Source of the DNA: Solanum dulcamara
Lineage: Eukaryota; Streptophyta; Magnoliopsida; Solanales; Solanaceae
Assembly: GCF_947179165.1 (NCBI RefSeq)
Contig: NC_077240.1
Span: forward strand, 79,806,001-79,870,000
Direction of reading: 5' to 3'
DNA: 64,000 nt
Below the pieces are notes generated by a model. That model saw only the letters and a list, made by a program, of their open reading frames with translations, ran no database searches and was not told the origin of the DNA. The position numbers and the translations under genes were made by a program. Within the stretch, counting starts at the first letter, position 1, and each line of letters begins with the position of its first letter. Positions 34,101-46,400 of this stretch are shown here, piece by piece.

Positions 34101-35327
34101 TGGGTGTGTAAAATATACCAGATTGATATAACATTGTGTGACTAGTAATTCATTAAATGAACTATAGTACCACATTAGCAAATTTTTGAAATTGCACATG
34201 CGTGTTTGATTCCGACATCACTTCCACTCTCTGTGAACTAGCATGTTTTCTCCAGATATCTCTGCTGAATCCTTCATTCAGTTGTCTGATGCTACTTTTG
34301 CTGCTTTCGTTTGTTTTTCTTTCATAGCCTTACAACTTTAAGGTTGAGAGCTGGTGGTGAAGCATAGTTTGCTAGATGGCTTAGGTTCTCATAAAACTTA
34401 AAAGGACCTCTAGCAGGGGCCGGATTCTTCAAATGCTTCAGCATACTATTTGTAGAAGTCTTCCTATATTGCTTGGCTACTAACTCAAGAGTCAAAAGCC
34501 TCCAACATTGTTGTCAAAGGTGTGCTTAAGCCCTGAAGTGAGGCGCAAAATATGTTGAGAGCTTCGCCTCGCTTAATGTGTGCTTTAATGTTGTCATCAA
34601 GGCTCTGAGGCATATTTTTCGTTGCCGTTAAGTGTTTCCTGAAGATGCGACACTAAACAATTGATTTCTCACTATATTGTAATCTTTTTTCAATTTCGTG
34701 GGCCATATATTTGTTATTCATCCTTATTATTATTAGTCACATGTAACTGTACTTTTTCTCCACCTGCACCTTTTTTCATTAAAGCCCTCACTTTTATTTG
34801 CGCTTAAAGCCCTACCAGATCTTAGAGCTTTTTTGTGCTTTCCACTTTTGATAACACTGGTCCCCAACAGATGTAGATACCTGATTTAGTTGCTTTTGTG
34901 CTTTGACTTTTTGACTAAATGCTGTATTATTTTTTCATTTTGTCAGCCGCCGATTGGAGAGGGACGACTTGAGGAGCTAGGGAAATGGTTGAAGAGGGAA
35001 TTTCACGTGAATGGAAATATGTGGGATTCAAGTTCTGTTGATATTGCGGCTTCTGGTCTTGGTTGGTTTGCCATTGGACTAAAGGGAGAGGCTAAATTAG
35101 GTGTCTGGACATATGATGGGGTTGATGTCATCGTTCGTAATGCATTACTCCCAAACAGATCCCATGATTTTGAAGTTGCTGGCTTTACTGTTTCAAAAAT
35201 TGTTTCCACTGCTGACCGCACCTCAAATAAGCAGCGCCGTAATGAGAAGAAGAGGAAATTGAGCGACTCTACTGCAGAAAAACCTGCAGAACCATCAACT
35301 GTCGATGTGGCTTCAACTACTTGCTAA
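31141..35327 (+). CDS. Organellar YqeH/BPG2-like circularly permuted GTPase
   Basis: Three exons, 31141-32361, 33382-33549 and 34947-35327, join in frame to 589 residues. The first ~75 residues are rich in Ser, Leu, Lys and Arg with few acids, as in a transit peptide (mitochondrial or plastid not decided). Two zinc-knuckle pairs follow: CPGC at 86-89 and CARC at 163-166. The GTPase motifs occur in permuted order: G4 TKID (255-258), G5-like VSAV (291-294), G1 GAQNAGKS (320-327), G2 around GTT (351-353), G3 DTPG (371-374). This order defines the YqeH family, which assists small ribosomal subunit assembly; plant relatives are NOA1/RIF1, BPG2 and the At4g10620 type. Length and sequence look nearest to BPG2/At4g10620 rather than NOA1, but I cannot be sure. 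The C-terminus is Lys/Arg-rich (QRRNEKKRK). Intron 1 contains a SINE and intron 2 a hAT-like MITE. Confidence 0.9.
32548..32730 (-). mobile_element. SolS-type SINE in intron 1 of the GTPase gene
   Basis: On the - strand: a B-box-like CAGATTCAAATCC near 32715, then CCGTGGTGGACAAGG, CTGGTGGGAGGTGGTAAGTA, TCCCGTGGAACTAGCTGAGG and CCCAGACACTACGGTTAT before an A-rich end. The same family occurs at 47290-47470 and 60723-60892. Confidence 0.75.
34506..34859. mobile_element. hAT-like MITE in intron 2 of the GTPase gene
   Basis: Terminal repeats CATTGTTGTCAAAGG and CTTTTGATAACACTG (inverse of CAGTGTTATCAAAAG). The flanking 8 bases are GCCTCCAA and GTCCCCAA, a 6 of 8 match expected for an old hAT target duplication. 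The interior is rich in AAAGCCCT / GCTTAA motifs, no ORF. Confidence 0.7.
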
Positions 35328-35550
35328 TTGTGGAAGCATTTACGATTTGGCAATGTCCTTTGCTTGTCCCAGCACTGGAATGCGGGACCTGAATAAGTTG
35401 ATGCGTTTCTACCGTGATTTTTGTCCCCTTCAAAGAAGAAACGCGGCATCAAAACCAGAGAAATGCATTAAGCAAAGGCATTCAGGGTCCACTATTGCAT
35501 TGAAGACCCCTTCTGCTGTGATGGTGGTATCCCCTTTATGCTGTTCTTAC

Positions 35551-35672
35551 CTTCGTTATACGCAAATTTTGGTGTTTATCGATGCCAAAATGTCTCACTA
35601 CGTTAATGAAGCTTCGTTATACACAAATTTCGGTGTTCATCAATGCCAAAAATGTCTCGATACGTAAATGAA
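35551..35672 (+). repeat. Two-copy 60-base repeat in the GTPase gene 3' region
   Basis: CTTCGTTATACGCAAATTTT at 35551 and CTTCGTTATACACAAATTTC at 35611 begin two 60-61 base units that both end in GTAAATGAAG-like text. They lie about 230 bases after the stop codon, probably in the 3' UTR. Confidence 0.8.
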
Positions 35673-35674
35673 GC

Positions 35675-36890
35675 TAAATGCTGAAGGATTTATGTATGTA
35701 ACACAAACCGAATGTTTGGTTCTGCTCTACCGTGTCGAGGCTTATTCAAGAATTGAAGTTTGTATGTTCTGGATTTGAAGCTTATGAGTTCTGAAATTTA
35801 TTATATGTATATATTCAGTAGATTTCCCAACACATTCATGGTTTGGACCAAAACTACTGAATTTTGTCGAACCTGTACTTTCCATGTTAGATCTCCACCC
35901 TTACTACCATTTGATCAATTTTGTTCTGTTATTGGTATTATATTTAGCTCTGCAGGGTATAAGTTGCATGTATGAAGGCTCTCTCTGGCTGGTAATGAGT
36001 TGTATCAATAGGAAGTTGGAGAAATTCTAGTTGTTACTGTTAGTGTTAGACATGTTGATATGTCAGGATAGGCTGGCTACATTACGCCTCTTTGGGGTAT
36101 GGTCTTTTGATGGACGCTGCATGAACTGAATGCATAATGTTATGTGCATCGAGCTTAAATTTGCCTATATGATTGCTAAGCATATCGAGGTTATTTAATA
36201 CATCTTAATCTAACTTGATCAAGTTAAGTGTTTATTTCGTTCACGATTTCAATCAACTTATGTTTTGGAGAGTTTGATATAAAACATTTTAGAGTCTTTT
36301 GGTTCGTGAAATACAAACAACATTACAACATACCTAGTGAGGTTTCACAAGTGGAGTTTGAGAAGGGTAGAGTGTATGCACTCTTATCACTACCTCGTGG
36401 AGGTAAATAAGTTGTTTTCAAAAGATCCTCGACTCAAATACAACATATTATCTCTTGTTTCATTTTTTTATTTCAGGATTAGCAATTTGGGGTTCAATAA
36501 AACCACAATTGTGTTGTTATTTTTTATAACAACACTCGATGTGGGCTAACAAACAACTTATTACTAATCTCATTATAAAGCACTAAAATGTCAAAAATGT
36601 CCTCTCAAAGTCATTTCAAAGTCAAAACTAAATAAAAATTCATACAATTTATCTAATGTAAAATCAATTACATGTTTTATATTATACCCCAATATTATTG
36701 AATTGTATATTGATCAATAGTGCTTGATCGAAGCTCAAGTAGATAGCCATTTCCTTCTCAGAGAATTGTACGTGAGACTTCCTCCTCATATTTACTAATA
36801 AAATTATATTCATTTTATTATTTTATCATTATTCAATTCTCGTATTATAATTCATATTTAACTTTGTTCGCCAACTAAACGTTCCTTTTT
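35675..36890. other. Intergenic region with one SINE, no gene
   Basis: Apart from the SINE tail at 36315-36440 I see no gene or structured element here. Short open frames have no recognisable features. Confidence 0.4.
36315..36440 (-). mobile_element. TS-type SINE tail
   Basis: Seen on + as CAACATTACAACATACCTAG, TTTCACAAGTGGAGTTTGAG, CTACCTCGTGGAGGTAAATA and GATCCTCGACTCAA, i.e. the SINE lies on the - strand. It is diverged. Confidence 0.7.
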
Positions 36891-36897
36891 TCGGACT

Positions 36898-37030
36898 TAT
36901 AAGTTGGGCCCTCTAATGGGCTTCATTAACAAAGTTGGGCCTTAAACTTCTCATCACATAGGCCCATATAGGTCTTCTCTCACTATATAAGTTTATAACC
37001 AACAACAATTACAAAACCCTAACCCTAAGG
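36898..37030 (+). promoter_or_regulatory. RPP1 promoter: site II motifs, TATA and telo-box
   Basis: Site II type motifs TTGGGCCC (36904), ATGGGC (36917), TTGGGCC (36934) and GGCCCA (36961) cluster before a TATA-like CTATATAAG (36983-36991). AAACCCTAACCCTAA at 37014-37028 is a telo-box. This site II plus telo-box arrangement is typical of plant ribosomal-protein and other cell-growth gene promoters. Confidence 0.75.
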
Positions 37031-37087
37031 AGAAGATCAGCAATTGCCCTCTAACTCGCCGTACATTCATTCGCCGTCTTCTCGAAG

Positions 37088-38867
37088 GTAAACAATATTT
37101 TTTTCTCCATTTTTGAATGCAAATAAGCTTATGAATATAGTTTTCGCTGTTTTTTTCTGCATTTTTTATCAGTTTATTTCGTCATTTTTAGGTGCGTTTG
37201 AACATTTTTATGTAATTCTCACCATTTGGAATGCAACTAAGCTTACGAATGTAGTTTTCGCAGTTTTCTCAGCATTTTTTTCTCAGTTTTTTTCGTCATT
37301 TTAGGCGCGTTTGAGCATTTTCATGTAATTTTCACTGCTCATATTGTTTTCTTAATTTTCTCAGCATTTTAATCAGTTTATTTCGTCATTTTAGGGCGCG
37401 TTTGAACTTTTTAATGTAGTTTTCACCATTTTTAATGCTTAGCTTACGAATATCGTAGAATAGACCCTTGTGGTCGGCAGGGGAGTACCCAGCATGTATC
37501 CAGGGGTTCATCCGAACCCCCTTGGCAAAAAATTATACTATTTATACATCGTTAAAATATACTTTTTTAGGTATAAATAGTAGATGTCGAACCACCCTCG
37601 ATTTAAAAATTTTGGTTCCGCCACTTGTGGTCGGGCCGTTCCTAACCCTGAACATAGCCGGAGCTTTGGTGCACTGGCTGCCCAATTTTCTGAGCATTTT
37701 TATCAATTTATTTCCTCATTTTTAGGTGCGTTTGAACATTCTCATGTAATTTTCACCATTTTTGAATGCAATTAAGTTTGGTCACCTAGTTTCCATTATT
37801 TTCTCAGTTTATTTCGTCATTTTTGGGTGCGTTTGAATATTTTACATGTAGTTTTCACCAATTTTGAATGCAATTAAGCTTCCGAATATTGTTTTCACAA
37901 TTTTCTCAGCATCTTTTATCAGTTTATTTCGTCATTTTTGGGTGCTTTGAAATATTTACATGCGATTTTCATCGTCCATTAGTATTTTTGTTTATCTTTT
38001 GGTATTTTCCAAGTGATTGAACTTTTCCATGTGATTTTCACCATTTTGAATGCAATTGAGCTTGCTCCTACTGTTTTTGACCTTTTTCATCAGTTTATTT
38101 CGTCATTTAGGTGCTTTTGAACATGTTCATGTAATTTTTACCATTTTGAATGCAATTGAGCTTTACTCACATTGTTTTCACAATTTTTCCAGCATTTGTT
38201 ATCAGTTTGTTTTGTCATTTTTAGGTGTGTTTGAACATTTTGAATGCAATTGAGCTTAGTCATATTGTTTTCACAGTTTTCTCAGGATTTTTATCAGTTT
38301 TTAAAATCATTTTAGGTGTGTTTGAACAATTTTATGTAATTTTCACCATTTTTAATGCAATTAAGCTTACTCGTACTGTTTTCACAGTTTTCTCAGCATT
38401 TTAAGGAGTTCATTTAATCATTTTTGGGTGTGTTTGAACATTTCCATGTGGTTTTCACCCATTGGCATTTACGTTTATTTTTTGCCATTTTCAAAGTGAT
38501 TGAGCTTTTCCATGTGATTTTCATCATTTTTGAATGCTTTTAAGCTTGTTCTTATAGTTTTCACTATTTTCTCAGCATTTTTATCTGTTTATTTCGTCAT
38601 TTTGGTTGTGTTTGAACATTTCCATGTGATTTTCACCGTCCATCATCATTTTTTTTTTCCATTTTCAAAGCGATTGAGCATTTCATGTGTTTTCACCCTT
38701 TTTTGAATGCAATTTAGCTTGCTCGTATAGTTTTCATATTTTTCTCAGTTTATTTCGTCATTTTGGGGTGTCTGAACATATTTTCACTGTGCATTAGCAT
38801 TTTCATTTATGTTTTGACATTTTCAAAGTGATTGAGCATTTACATGTGTTTTCACTGTTAATAACAG
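37088..38867 (+). repeat. Tandem repeats filling the RPP1 leader intron
   Basis: The 1.8-kb intron (donor GAAGGTAAAC at 37085-37094, acceptor TAATAACAG ending 38867) is made of about 12 diverged units of 95-180 bases. Diagnostic phrases are CAGTTTATTTCGTCATTTTT, AGGTGCGTTTGAACATTT, ATGTAATTTTCACC and TGAATGCAATTAAGCTTACT. Units fall near 37178, 37283, 37378, 37708, 37806, 37920, 38090, 38205, 38300, 38406, 38585 and 38748. A foreign block (about 37440-37665) with GGGGTTCATCCGAACCCCC interrupts the series. Confidence 0.85.
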
Positions 38868-38881
38868 GTTAGTTAATCAGT

Positions 38882-40172
38882 ATGTCGTTCGGAGAACTTG
38901 CTGCCACTTACGCATGCTTGATCCTCCACGATGAGGACATTCCAATCACCGTAAGATTCTCTTGCCCTAATTGTTCTAATCCTAGGGTTTTTGTTGTTTC
39001 AGTTTTATTGTGATTTTGTTCTGGTGTGTAATATTTTCAAACCCTATTGGTTTTATAATATTTCCAATCCAGGTTTTTGATGTGTTGTAATATTTTTATT
39101 GTGTTTAATGTATAATATTTTCTAATTATAGAGCTTCAATGTGACATTGATTGAATCTGATTGTGTTTGATGTGTTATTAGGCTGAGAAAATTTCAGCTC
39201 TAGTCAAAGCAGCTAATGTGACAGTGGAGCCCTACTGGCCTCTCCTGTTTGCTAAACTTGCTGAGAAGAAAAATATTGGTGATCTCATCATGAATGTTGG
39301 TGCTGGCGGTGGTGGTGGTGCAGTTGCTGTTGCTGCCCCCACTGGTGGTGCTGCTGCTGGTGCTGCGGCTGCTGCTCCTGCTGCCGAGGAAAAGAAGGTG
39401 AGAAGAATGTTTCTTATTTACTTCTATAACAATGAAAAGGAAAACTTGTTGTAGTTGATGAAAAAAGTGATTTTGATGAGCATATCCTGGAATCTTCTTT
39501 CAGACATTATTTGGATATTATTTACACTTGATGAAAACACATGGATAAATAATTTTATGAAAAAAATGAGAAGAGGTAAAAATTTTGGCAAACATGTTAT
39601 TAATGAAAAGATGATTTTAAATACATGGCGGAGTCTCTTAATGATGAGTTGTGTGTTCCTAATATATGTGTGGATGTTGAACTTGTTATTAAGGGGTAAT
39701 GATTTGGTATTCACGGTAGGTAGAAGAAAGTAATTATAAATAATTGGTGGAATCTCCTTAATTGGGAGTTCTTGAATTATATTCAATGGTTTGTAGGATC
39801 TCCTCAATCATGAAGTTATAAATGTTTTTCAAGTTTTATCTTTTTTTCTTAGAGAGGGTGAGAGCAGAGTCGTATGTAGGTTTAAGTTATGTGTTCGGTA
39901 GAACTGAGGAGTTTTTGACCCAACCTTGTATACGTGCTAAGAATTTATTAAACATGAACAAAAATTAAATTTAGAACCCTTTGTGCTTCATGTGTTTTCA
40001 TCAAGTGTGCTTCCTAGTGAGAGCAGAGGGAGAGGGAAATAGGTTTATCTAGAAGTAGTACAATTTTCATTCCATATCTCTGAACCTTTTGTTCGCTTTT
40101 GTTTGAAATGACTAACAGGAAGAGCCTAAGGAGGAAAGTGACGACGACATGGGATTCAGTCTGTTTGATTAG
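38882..40172 (+). CDS. RPP1: 60S acidic ribosomal protein P1
   Basis: Coding exons 38882-38950, 39182-39397 and 40119-40172 give 112 residues, the standard P1 length. The N-terminal dimerisation region ([20 protein letters not shown], then [20 protein letters not shown]) is followed by a Gly/Ala-rich hinge (from VGAGGGGG to APAAEEKK) and the invariant acidic tail [14 protein letters not shown]1 forms heterodimers with P2 on the P0 stalk of the large cytosolic ribosomal subunit and recruits elongation factors; the tail is the usual phosphorylation and factor-binding site. A non-coding first exon ends at 37087 and is spliced to 38868, 14 bases before the ATG. Intron 2 of the CDS shows no structured insert. 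Confidence 0.95.
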
Positions 40173-43100
40173 GAGCTCCTCCCAGTACGATTTTTAGTTC
40201 TTTTTTAAAATTTTGATGAGACCTGGATATAGCACCCGTGTTAAGGAGATTTTTGATCTGCTTGTCACAGTAAAATGCAACCTTGACATTTTATGTTTTA
40301 TGAACATCAGTTATGTTACTTTTACTTATTAGTTATTACCAACTCCAATTATATGTCGCTTTATGGTGGTTTGGATGATTTGTTTTTGTCTGCTACATTT
40401 ACGAAACGCTTATATGAGGACAATCCAACTACTTATGAGTTGCTTGCCTCAACCAACATGATCATCCCAATCCAGTAGCTCATGTGGACATGGTGTTTAT
40501 TGTATGTGGCTCGGAATGAATTCTTCCATGGCAATTTCCAAAGCTGAAGTTTTCGTCTATTTCTGTCTCATCTGCTGCTCGACATTTTTGACAGCACTAT
40601 TACATGTTTGTATCGACTTCTTTACTGTTTGATCTCTAGCCAAGGTTTCAATATTTATCGGTATCCCATACTTTTCGGGTATCGGTTCCTGATATAGCCA
40701 TTGATAAGGTATATCCTTATATAGATCCAAATTGTCGAACTTTTTTTGCTACTACTGTTTAGCTTATGTGTGTGTGTATCATGTTTGTTTTGACTTGGTT
40801 CTTTTGAAGGTAAGAAAAGACCTTCATACTGTATCCATTATTCTTTCCTCCCTCTCCACATAGCGCCCGTTATGTTCGTTGTTAAAATCTTCCATTTTGT
40901 GTAATTTGAATGTTTTTGGGATGTCGCTAATAAGTGGACCTTAATTTGATTACCTACTCTGCATGTTGTGTATAAATTAGTCATCAACTAATCTATTCAA
41001 AAATCAAAATTTATACAAATTAAAAATGAATTTGGAAAGTTTGCACTAAAAATAATAGACATTTTCATTTGTTTATTCATTTTCTTCTATAGTGGCATTA
41101 TCATTGTTTATCTAAATTAAAGTAGACATGAAAATGTCAAACAACTAATAATGAAGAAAAAGAGTCATTATGAACTAAAGAGTAATTTTAATTATTTCTT
41201 TTTCTTAACCAATCAATATTCTCAAAATGGCACATTTTTCGAATGAATACCTATAATTTTACCAAACATTAAACTAATTAATAAGCTTCAGTTAAATTTT
41301 AAAAAAACAGTTTTATTACTCAAAAAATAAACAAAATAAGACAGAGTCAATATTTTCAAGAACAAAGGGAAAAACACTAAAATAGATATAAGAAGAATAT
41401 TAAAAAAAGAAAATGAAATCAAGAGATTTCAGTCTAACTAGTCCCTTACCTTTATTCAACAGATTTGAGTTTAATAACATGCTCTGCTTTTTAAAAAATT
41501 TTCTCATGTTCGATTTTTTAAAAAATTTCAAAAATATTTCTTTTAAGGAAAATAAATTTTAAAAATAAAAAAATAACTTCTCTAATAAAATTTAAAAATT
41601 AAATTTGACAAATAATATTTCACATTAATTTTATTTTTCGATTTTAATGCACGTCATCTTCACTCCACTGATAAGGTGAAATTTGAAAATAAAATAAAAT
41701 AAAATTTCAGGCATCAATTATAACTTTTCCAAATTTGTAAAGGATTAAAGGGGAAAAAGACAAAAAAATTATTGTGCCTAGAAGAAAGTGGGTGGGAATC
41801 CCACTACTCACTTGATTCTTTGTCGGATCATAAATTTTTTAAATATATTTTTGTTTTCAATTTAGTATTTGATATTCATATTGAAACTCAATTAAATTTA
41901 AATTCACACATTTCAAGAAGACGGAAAGAATAGTTTTCAACATAATTTTTTCATTTAATTATATGATTTGTTCTTTAAATAAGAGTCGTTTAATTTTTAC
42001 CCTTAAAAATCAAACTTATATCTAGCGAGAAATATGTTCTTTCAATTTGTATTAAAATATCGATGATCTTCTAGACCTAATTTTATACTAAAGTCTTGAT
42101 GGTCGTCAAGATTCCTGTCAAATTCATTTATTAGAAACTCACTATGATTTTTTGGGGTCAATTTATACCAACAAATTTAGTGGGATCTGAAAGCTATTTG
42201 TCTTAAATAAAATGAGTGAGCTAGAATAGATGGATGGTGTAGTGGAAAAATTCTTCTACTTTTTTCTATTACATGATTTATTTGTTGAATTGCAGTTATA
42301 AAACTATCACCTAAAATAAAATAAAGATATAAACTCATTCTATATGTATCTTATAAAGATATTATTTTGATTTAAGTTGATATTAGTGTCATATATGAAA
42401 TTGTCATAACATCCAATTTAATTTATTTGTTCAAATCAATGTGAATTAGTCTTGTGTCTTACAACAAATTACTATATTTTTTTTTTCAATTTGAATCTTG
42501 ATAACTATTGAAGAAATCAAATCAATGAAAAGAAAAGCGATAAATCTAGAAATATTTAAAAGATTTGCGTATATGCTATTATCTCCAGACTTCACTTATA
42601 AAATTACACCGATATGTTATTATTATATTTTAAAGAAGTAACTAAATAAATTATTGACAATGACAAATTCTAGCCAACATAAATGATCTAATGGTCAATA
42701 CATAAATGATCTAATGGTCAAAGCTCGAATCCTTTAAAAATAAAAAGGGTAGCTTCATATTCACTAAAAATAATAATCATAAATTGGGATGAAATGGTCG
42801 AAATTTCTTCATCCTTAAATAGATATCTCGGATAGTTAAAAAAAAATTTATTGAAAATTTTTTATCATCTCGATAAAAAATAGGTCAATCTTTTTCAACA
42901 CTGATACAAGATGAAAGAATCCCGCAAAAATAATACAACAATCAAAATCATAAATTTTAAAGTCAGTAAAAAAAATTTCATACTAAATCTTATAAATACA
43001 TATAAAATTCTGCAAAAAAACGTATTTGATGAAAGTCCTCTATACAACTCGAAAAATCGAATTCATTCATAAAAATAAACAAGCTTTCCACTGAAATTTT

Positions 43101-43300
43101 ATGAAATAATTTTTTTCAAATTGAGTATTTTCTAACTTGAGTATTCGATTAAATATACATCATTTAATTTCTAACTTCTTTTGTCTTTTATTCCAAATAT
43201 ATATAAAAAGCATTTTCTTAGAAGATTTATCTAACTATTTATGAACACCAGACAAAATCACAATAAATTTCATCAAATAGGTTTTTTTTTTAAAAAAACT
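40173..43300. other. AT-rich intergenic DNA, no gene seen
   Basis: Mostly AT-rich sequence without coding character. One small direct repeat, CATAAATGATCTAATGGTCA at about 42679 and 42700, was noticed. Confidence 0.4.
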
Positions 43301-43310
43301 CTACACAGAT

Positions 43311-43337
43311 TATATATATATATATATATATATATAG
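43311..43337 (+). repeat. TA microsatellite upstream of the MTP gene
   Basis: About 13 TA units ending TATATAGGAG, some 70 bases before the MTP start codon at 43408. It could double as the TATA region; that is inference. Confidence 0.8.
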
Positions 43338-43407
43338 GAGCTTTAATATGTCAATGAGGTTTTAACAGAATTGAAAAAATATATATAAAAAAAAATTTGG
43401 AAAACAA

Positions 43408-46400
43408 ATGGAGGGAGAAGAAATCAAGAATGAACAGAAAACTCCATTGTTGGATGGGTGGAAGCTTAGTGGCAGTGGACGGCGGAACTCAGTTACAACT
43501 CTAAGGGGTGATTTCTTGGCAAGATTGCCTGAAAAAGTCAAGTCTTGTGTTAATGTTGAGGTAGATGTTGAATCTTCATCATCAATCATTGACATTTCCA
43601 AGACTTCTAGCTTGTCTAAAGGTAATCTTACCCCACCCCCACCTCAAGAAAAAGGGAGAAAAAGGGTTCTTGTTTTCTAGTATGTTTGGTGCATTATGCT
43701 TTTCAAGATTCAATTTTTATTCACATAAGGAGTTGTTTGATGCTTTTATGCTTTTCAAGATTCAATTTTTTGCTGACTTAGGAGTTGTTTGATGCTTTTT
43801 TGCTTTTAAAGATTCAACTTTTTGCTAAAGTTAAGGAGTTGTTTGATGCTTTCTGCTTTTCAAGATTCAATTTTTTGCTAAACTTAAAGGAGTTGTTTGA
43901 TGCTTTTTGCTTTTCAAGATTCAATTTTTTGCTAACTTAAGGAATTGTTTGGTGCTTTTTGCTTTTCAAGATTCAATATTTTGCTAACTTAGGAAGTTGT
44001 TTGATGCTTTTTGCTTTTCAAGATTCAATTTTTTGCTAACTTAAGGAGTTGTTTGGTGATTTTTTAAGATTCAATTTTTTACTAACTTAAGGAGTTGTTT
44101 GATGCTTTTTTAAGATTCAATTTTTTGCTAACTTAAGGAGTTGTTTGATGCTTATTTTTGCTTTTCAAGTTTCAATTGTTTACTAACTCAATTACTTAAG
44201 TAGTGAAAGTGATTTGTATGATATCCAACAAAGCACATTTAACCTTTGAGTGATTGACATGTGTTTTTAGTACTACATTATGTAGGAAGTAATGTTACAT
44301 TTGGAAGGAAAAAAGAAAGGGTCTCTCTGTTCTAATTTGTTTGGTGCTTTTGGCTTTTCAAGATTCAATTTTTTGCTGACTTAAGGAGTTGTTTGGTGCT
44401 TTTTGCTTTTCAAGATTCAACTTTTACTAACTTTAAGGAGTTAAAATGAACTAGATAATTTCATTTTGGAGATAATAGCATTGTTGGTCTCTTGGTTAAT
44501 GGTAAATTCCGATTTGATCTTTGTAATATCTGATGGGGCACATTTAACTTTTGATTAATTGAGATATGAGTTTTTATTCCTTTTATGTAGGAAGTTATGT
44601 TAGATTAGGGGAAAAAAGGTCCTTCGATTCTAATTTGTTTGGTGGTTTTTGCTTTTCAAGATTCAACTTTTACTAACTTACAACAACAATAACAAAATCA
44701 TTGTAGTCCCACAGTCTGGGGTTTGGGGATGCAAAGTGCACAGAAAATGAACCTTCGATTGATTGAAGTATGTGTAGATTCAACTTTCAAGGGGATGGTA
44801 GATTCAGCTTCAAGATTCAATTCTGATATTATCCTTGTAATATCTAACGAGTCACATTTAACCTCCAATTGATTGAAGGATGTGTTTCTATTCCTTTTAT
44901 GTAGGAAGTTATGTTAGATTCAGGAAAAAAAGGTCCTTCGGTTCTAATTTGTTTGGCGATTTTTTGCTTTTCAAGATTCAATTTTACTATCTTAAGGAGT
45001 TAAAATGAACTAGATAATAGCATTGTTGGTCCCTCGATTATTGGTAAATTTTGATTTTGATCCTTGTGATATCCGAGAAGCACGACTTACCTTTTATGTA
45101 GGAATTAAAGTTATGTTTGAAAAAGAAGTGTCCTACTGTTCTAATTTGTTTCATGCTTTTTGCTTTTCAAGATTAAATTATTCAACTTCTAGAGTTAAAT
45201 TGAACTAGATTATTCATTTTTACAAGTAAAATTTAGACATTTTTGGTGTGACGATGACATGAGTTGAGCTTAAATGGAATAGTGACGGTTCATATACCCA
45301 ACCCGAACTTATTTGGGACTGAGGCGTAGTAGTTAAATTTAGACATTAAAAAGTTACAACAAGATTTTGTAAGTTGCAATTGTCCTTGTATCAAAATGGT
45401 TAAAGAATACAAATTTAGAATGTTAGTAAATGTTTCTTGGTTTAGATAAAGTGCAAAACATTTTTCGTTACAGAAGGATTAGTTTTTTTTTTCTTTTCTT
45501 CTTTATGTCATGTTTTGAATATATGAAGCAGCATACATGTGTTATGTATTTATGTGTCTGTATCTGTTGTGTTTATTGGAGAAGGTATGAGGATATTGGG
45601 ACTATATGTTGTGTTGAACTTGCTGGCTTAGCTTCTAATTTCTAGCTCATTTCAAATCAGATGCGGATCTAGGATTTGAACTTGACGGGTTTAAATTCAT
45701 GATTCTACCACTTCCATCAAATATACTGGGTTCAAAATTTATTATTTTTACATATTTAGTAGATTTTTTAAAACACATATACACAGCCTAAGTCATATAT
45801 GTAGTAGCTTAAGGTATGCATGTTTTCTAGATGCGAAGGAGGGTCCTTTTTCGTTTCATCGTTTTCCGGTTTTCTTGGTTGCAAATTTTGTATAACTGGC
45901 TTTTCAGATTCTAATTGTTTGTGGTAAGTGCTATGTTGCTCAGACTCTTCAAAAATGTCGACTGGTGAGTGTTGGATACTCCAAAAGTAGTGCATTTTGG
46001 AGAATCCAACACAGTGCGGCAACAATTTTTGGATAGTCCAAGCAATATAGGTTGATTGTTCATCTTAGTAATCCATGTCTTGTTATGACATTCATATAAA
46101 TGATTCCGACACTTTGTATCAATATATAGCTAATTGATTGGTTCACCAGAGGTGTGCAGAAGGATGAATGAAACCCTTCCATACTTTATGAGAGATCTAG
46201 CCTAGGAATGAAACATTTTATAAGGACCTTCTGATACACAACGCTTTCCAAATTAGCACGACCAAGGATATTAGTCATTAGTGTTGCTGAATCGTAGGAG
46301 AGGTTAGTTTATCAACAACTAGAGGCGGATCCAGGATTTGAAGTTTATGAGTTTCTACAACAACCTCAAGTTATTGTACTTCGATAACTGAGTTCACAAT

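Noticed and set aside
35305..35667. 120-codon frame overlapping the end of the GTPase gene
   Set aside because: Out-of-frame continuation through the 3' UTR and its 60-base duplication.
37014..37028. AAACCCTAACCCTAA as interstitial telomere sequence
   Set aside because: Only two repeats, directly downstream of site II motifs and a TATA box at a ribosomal protein gene; a telo-box is the better reading.
39424..39807. 127-residue - strand frame in RPP1 intron 2
   Set aside because: No start context, no domain, AT-driven composition, antisense to an intron.
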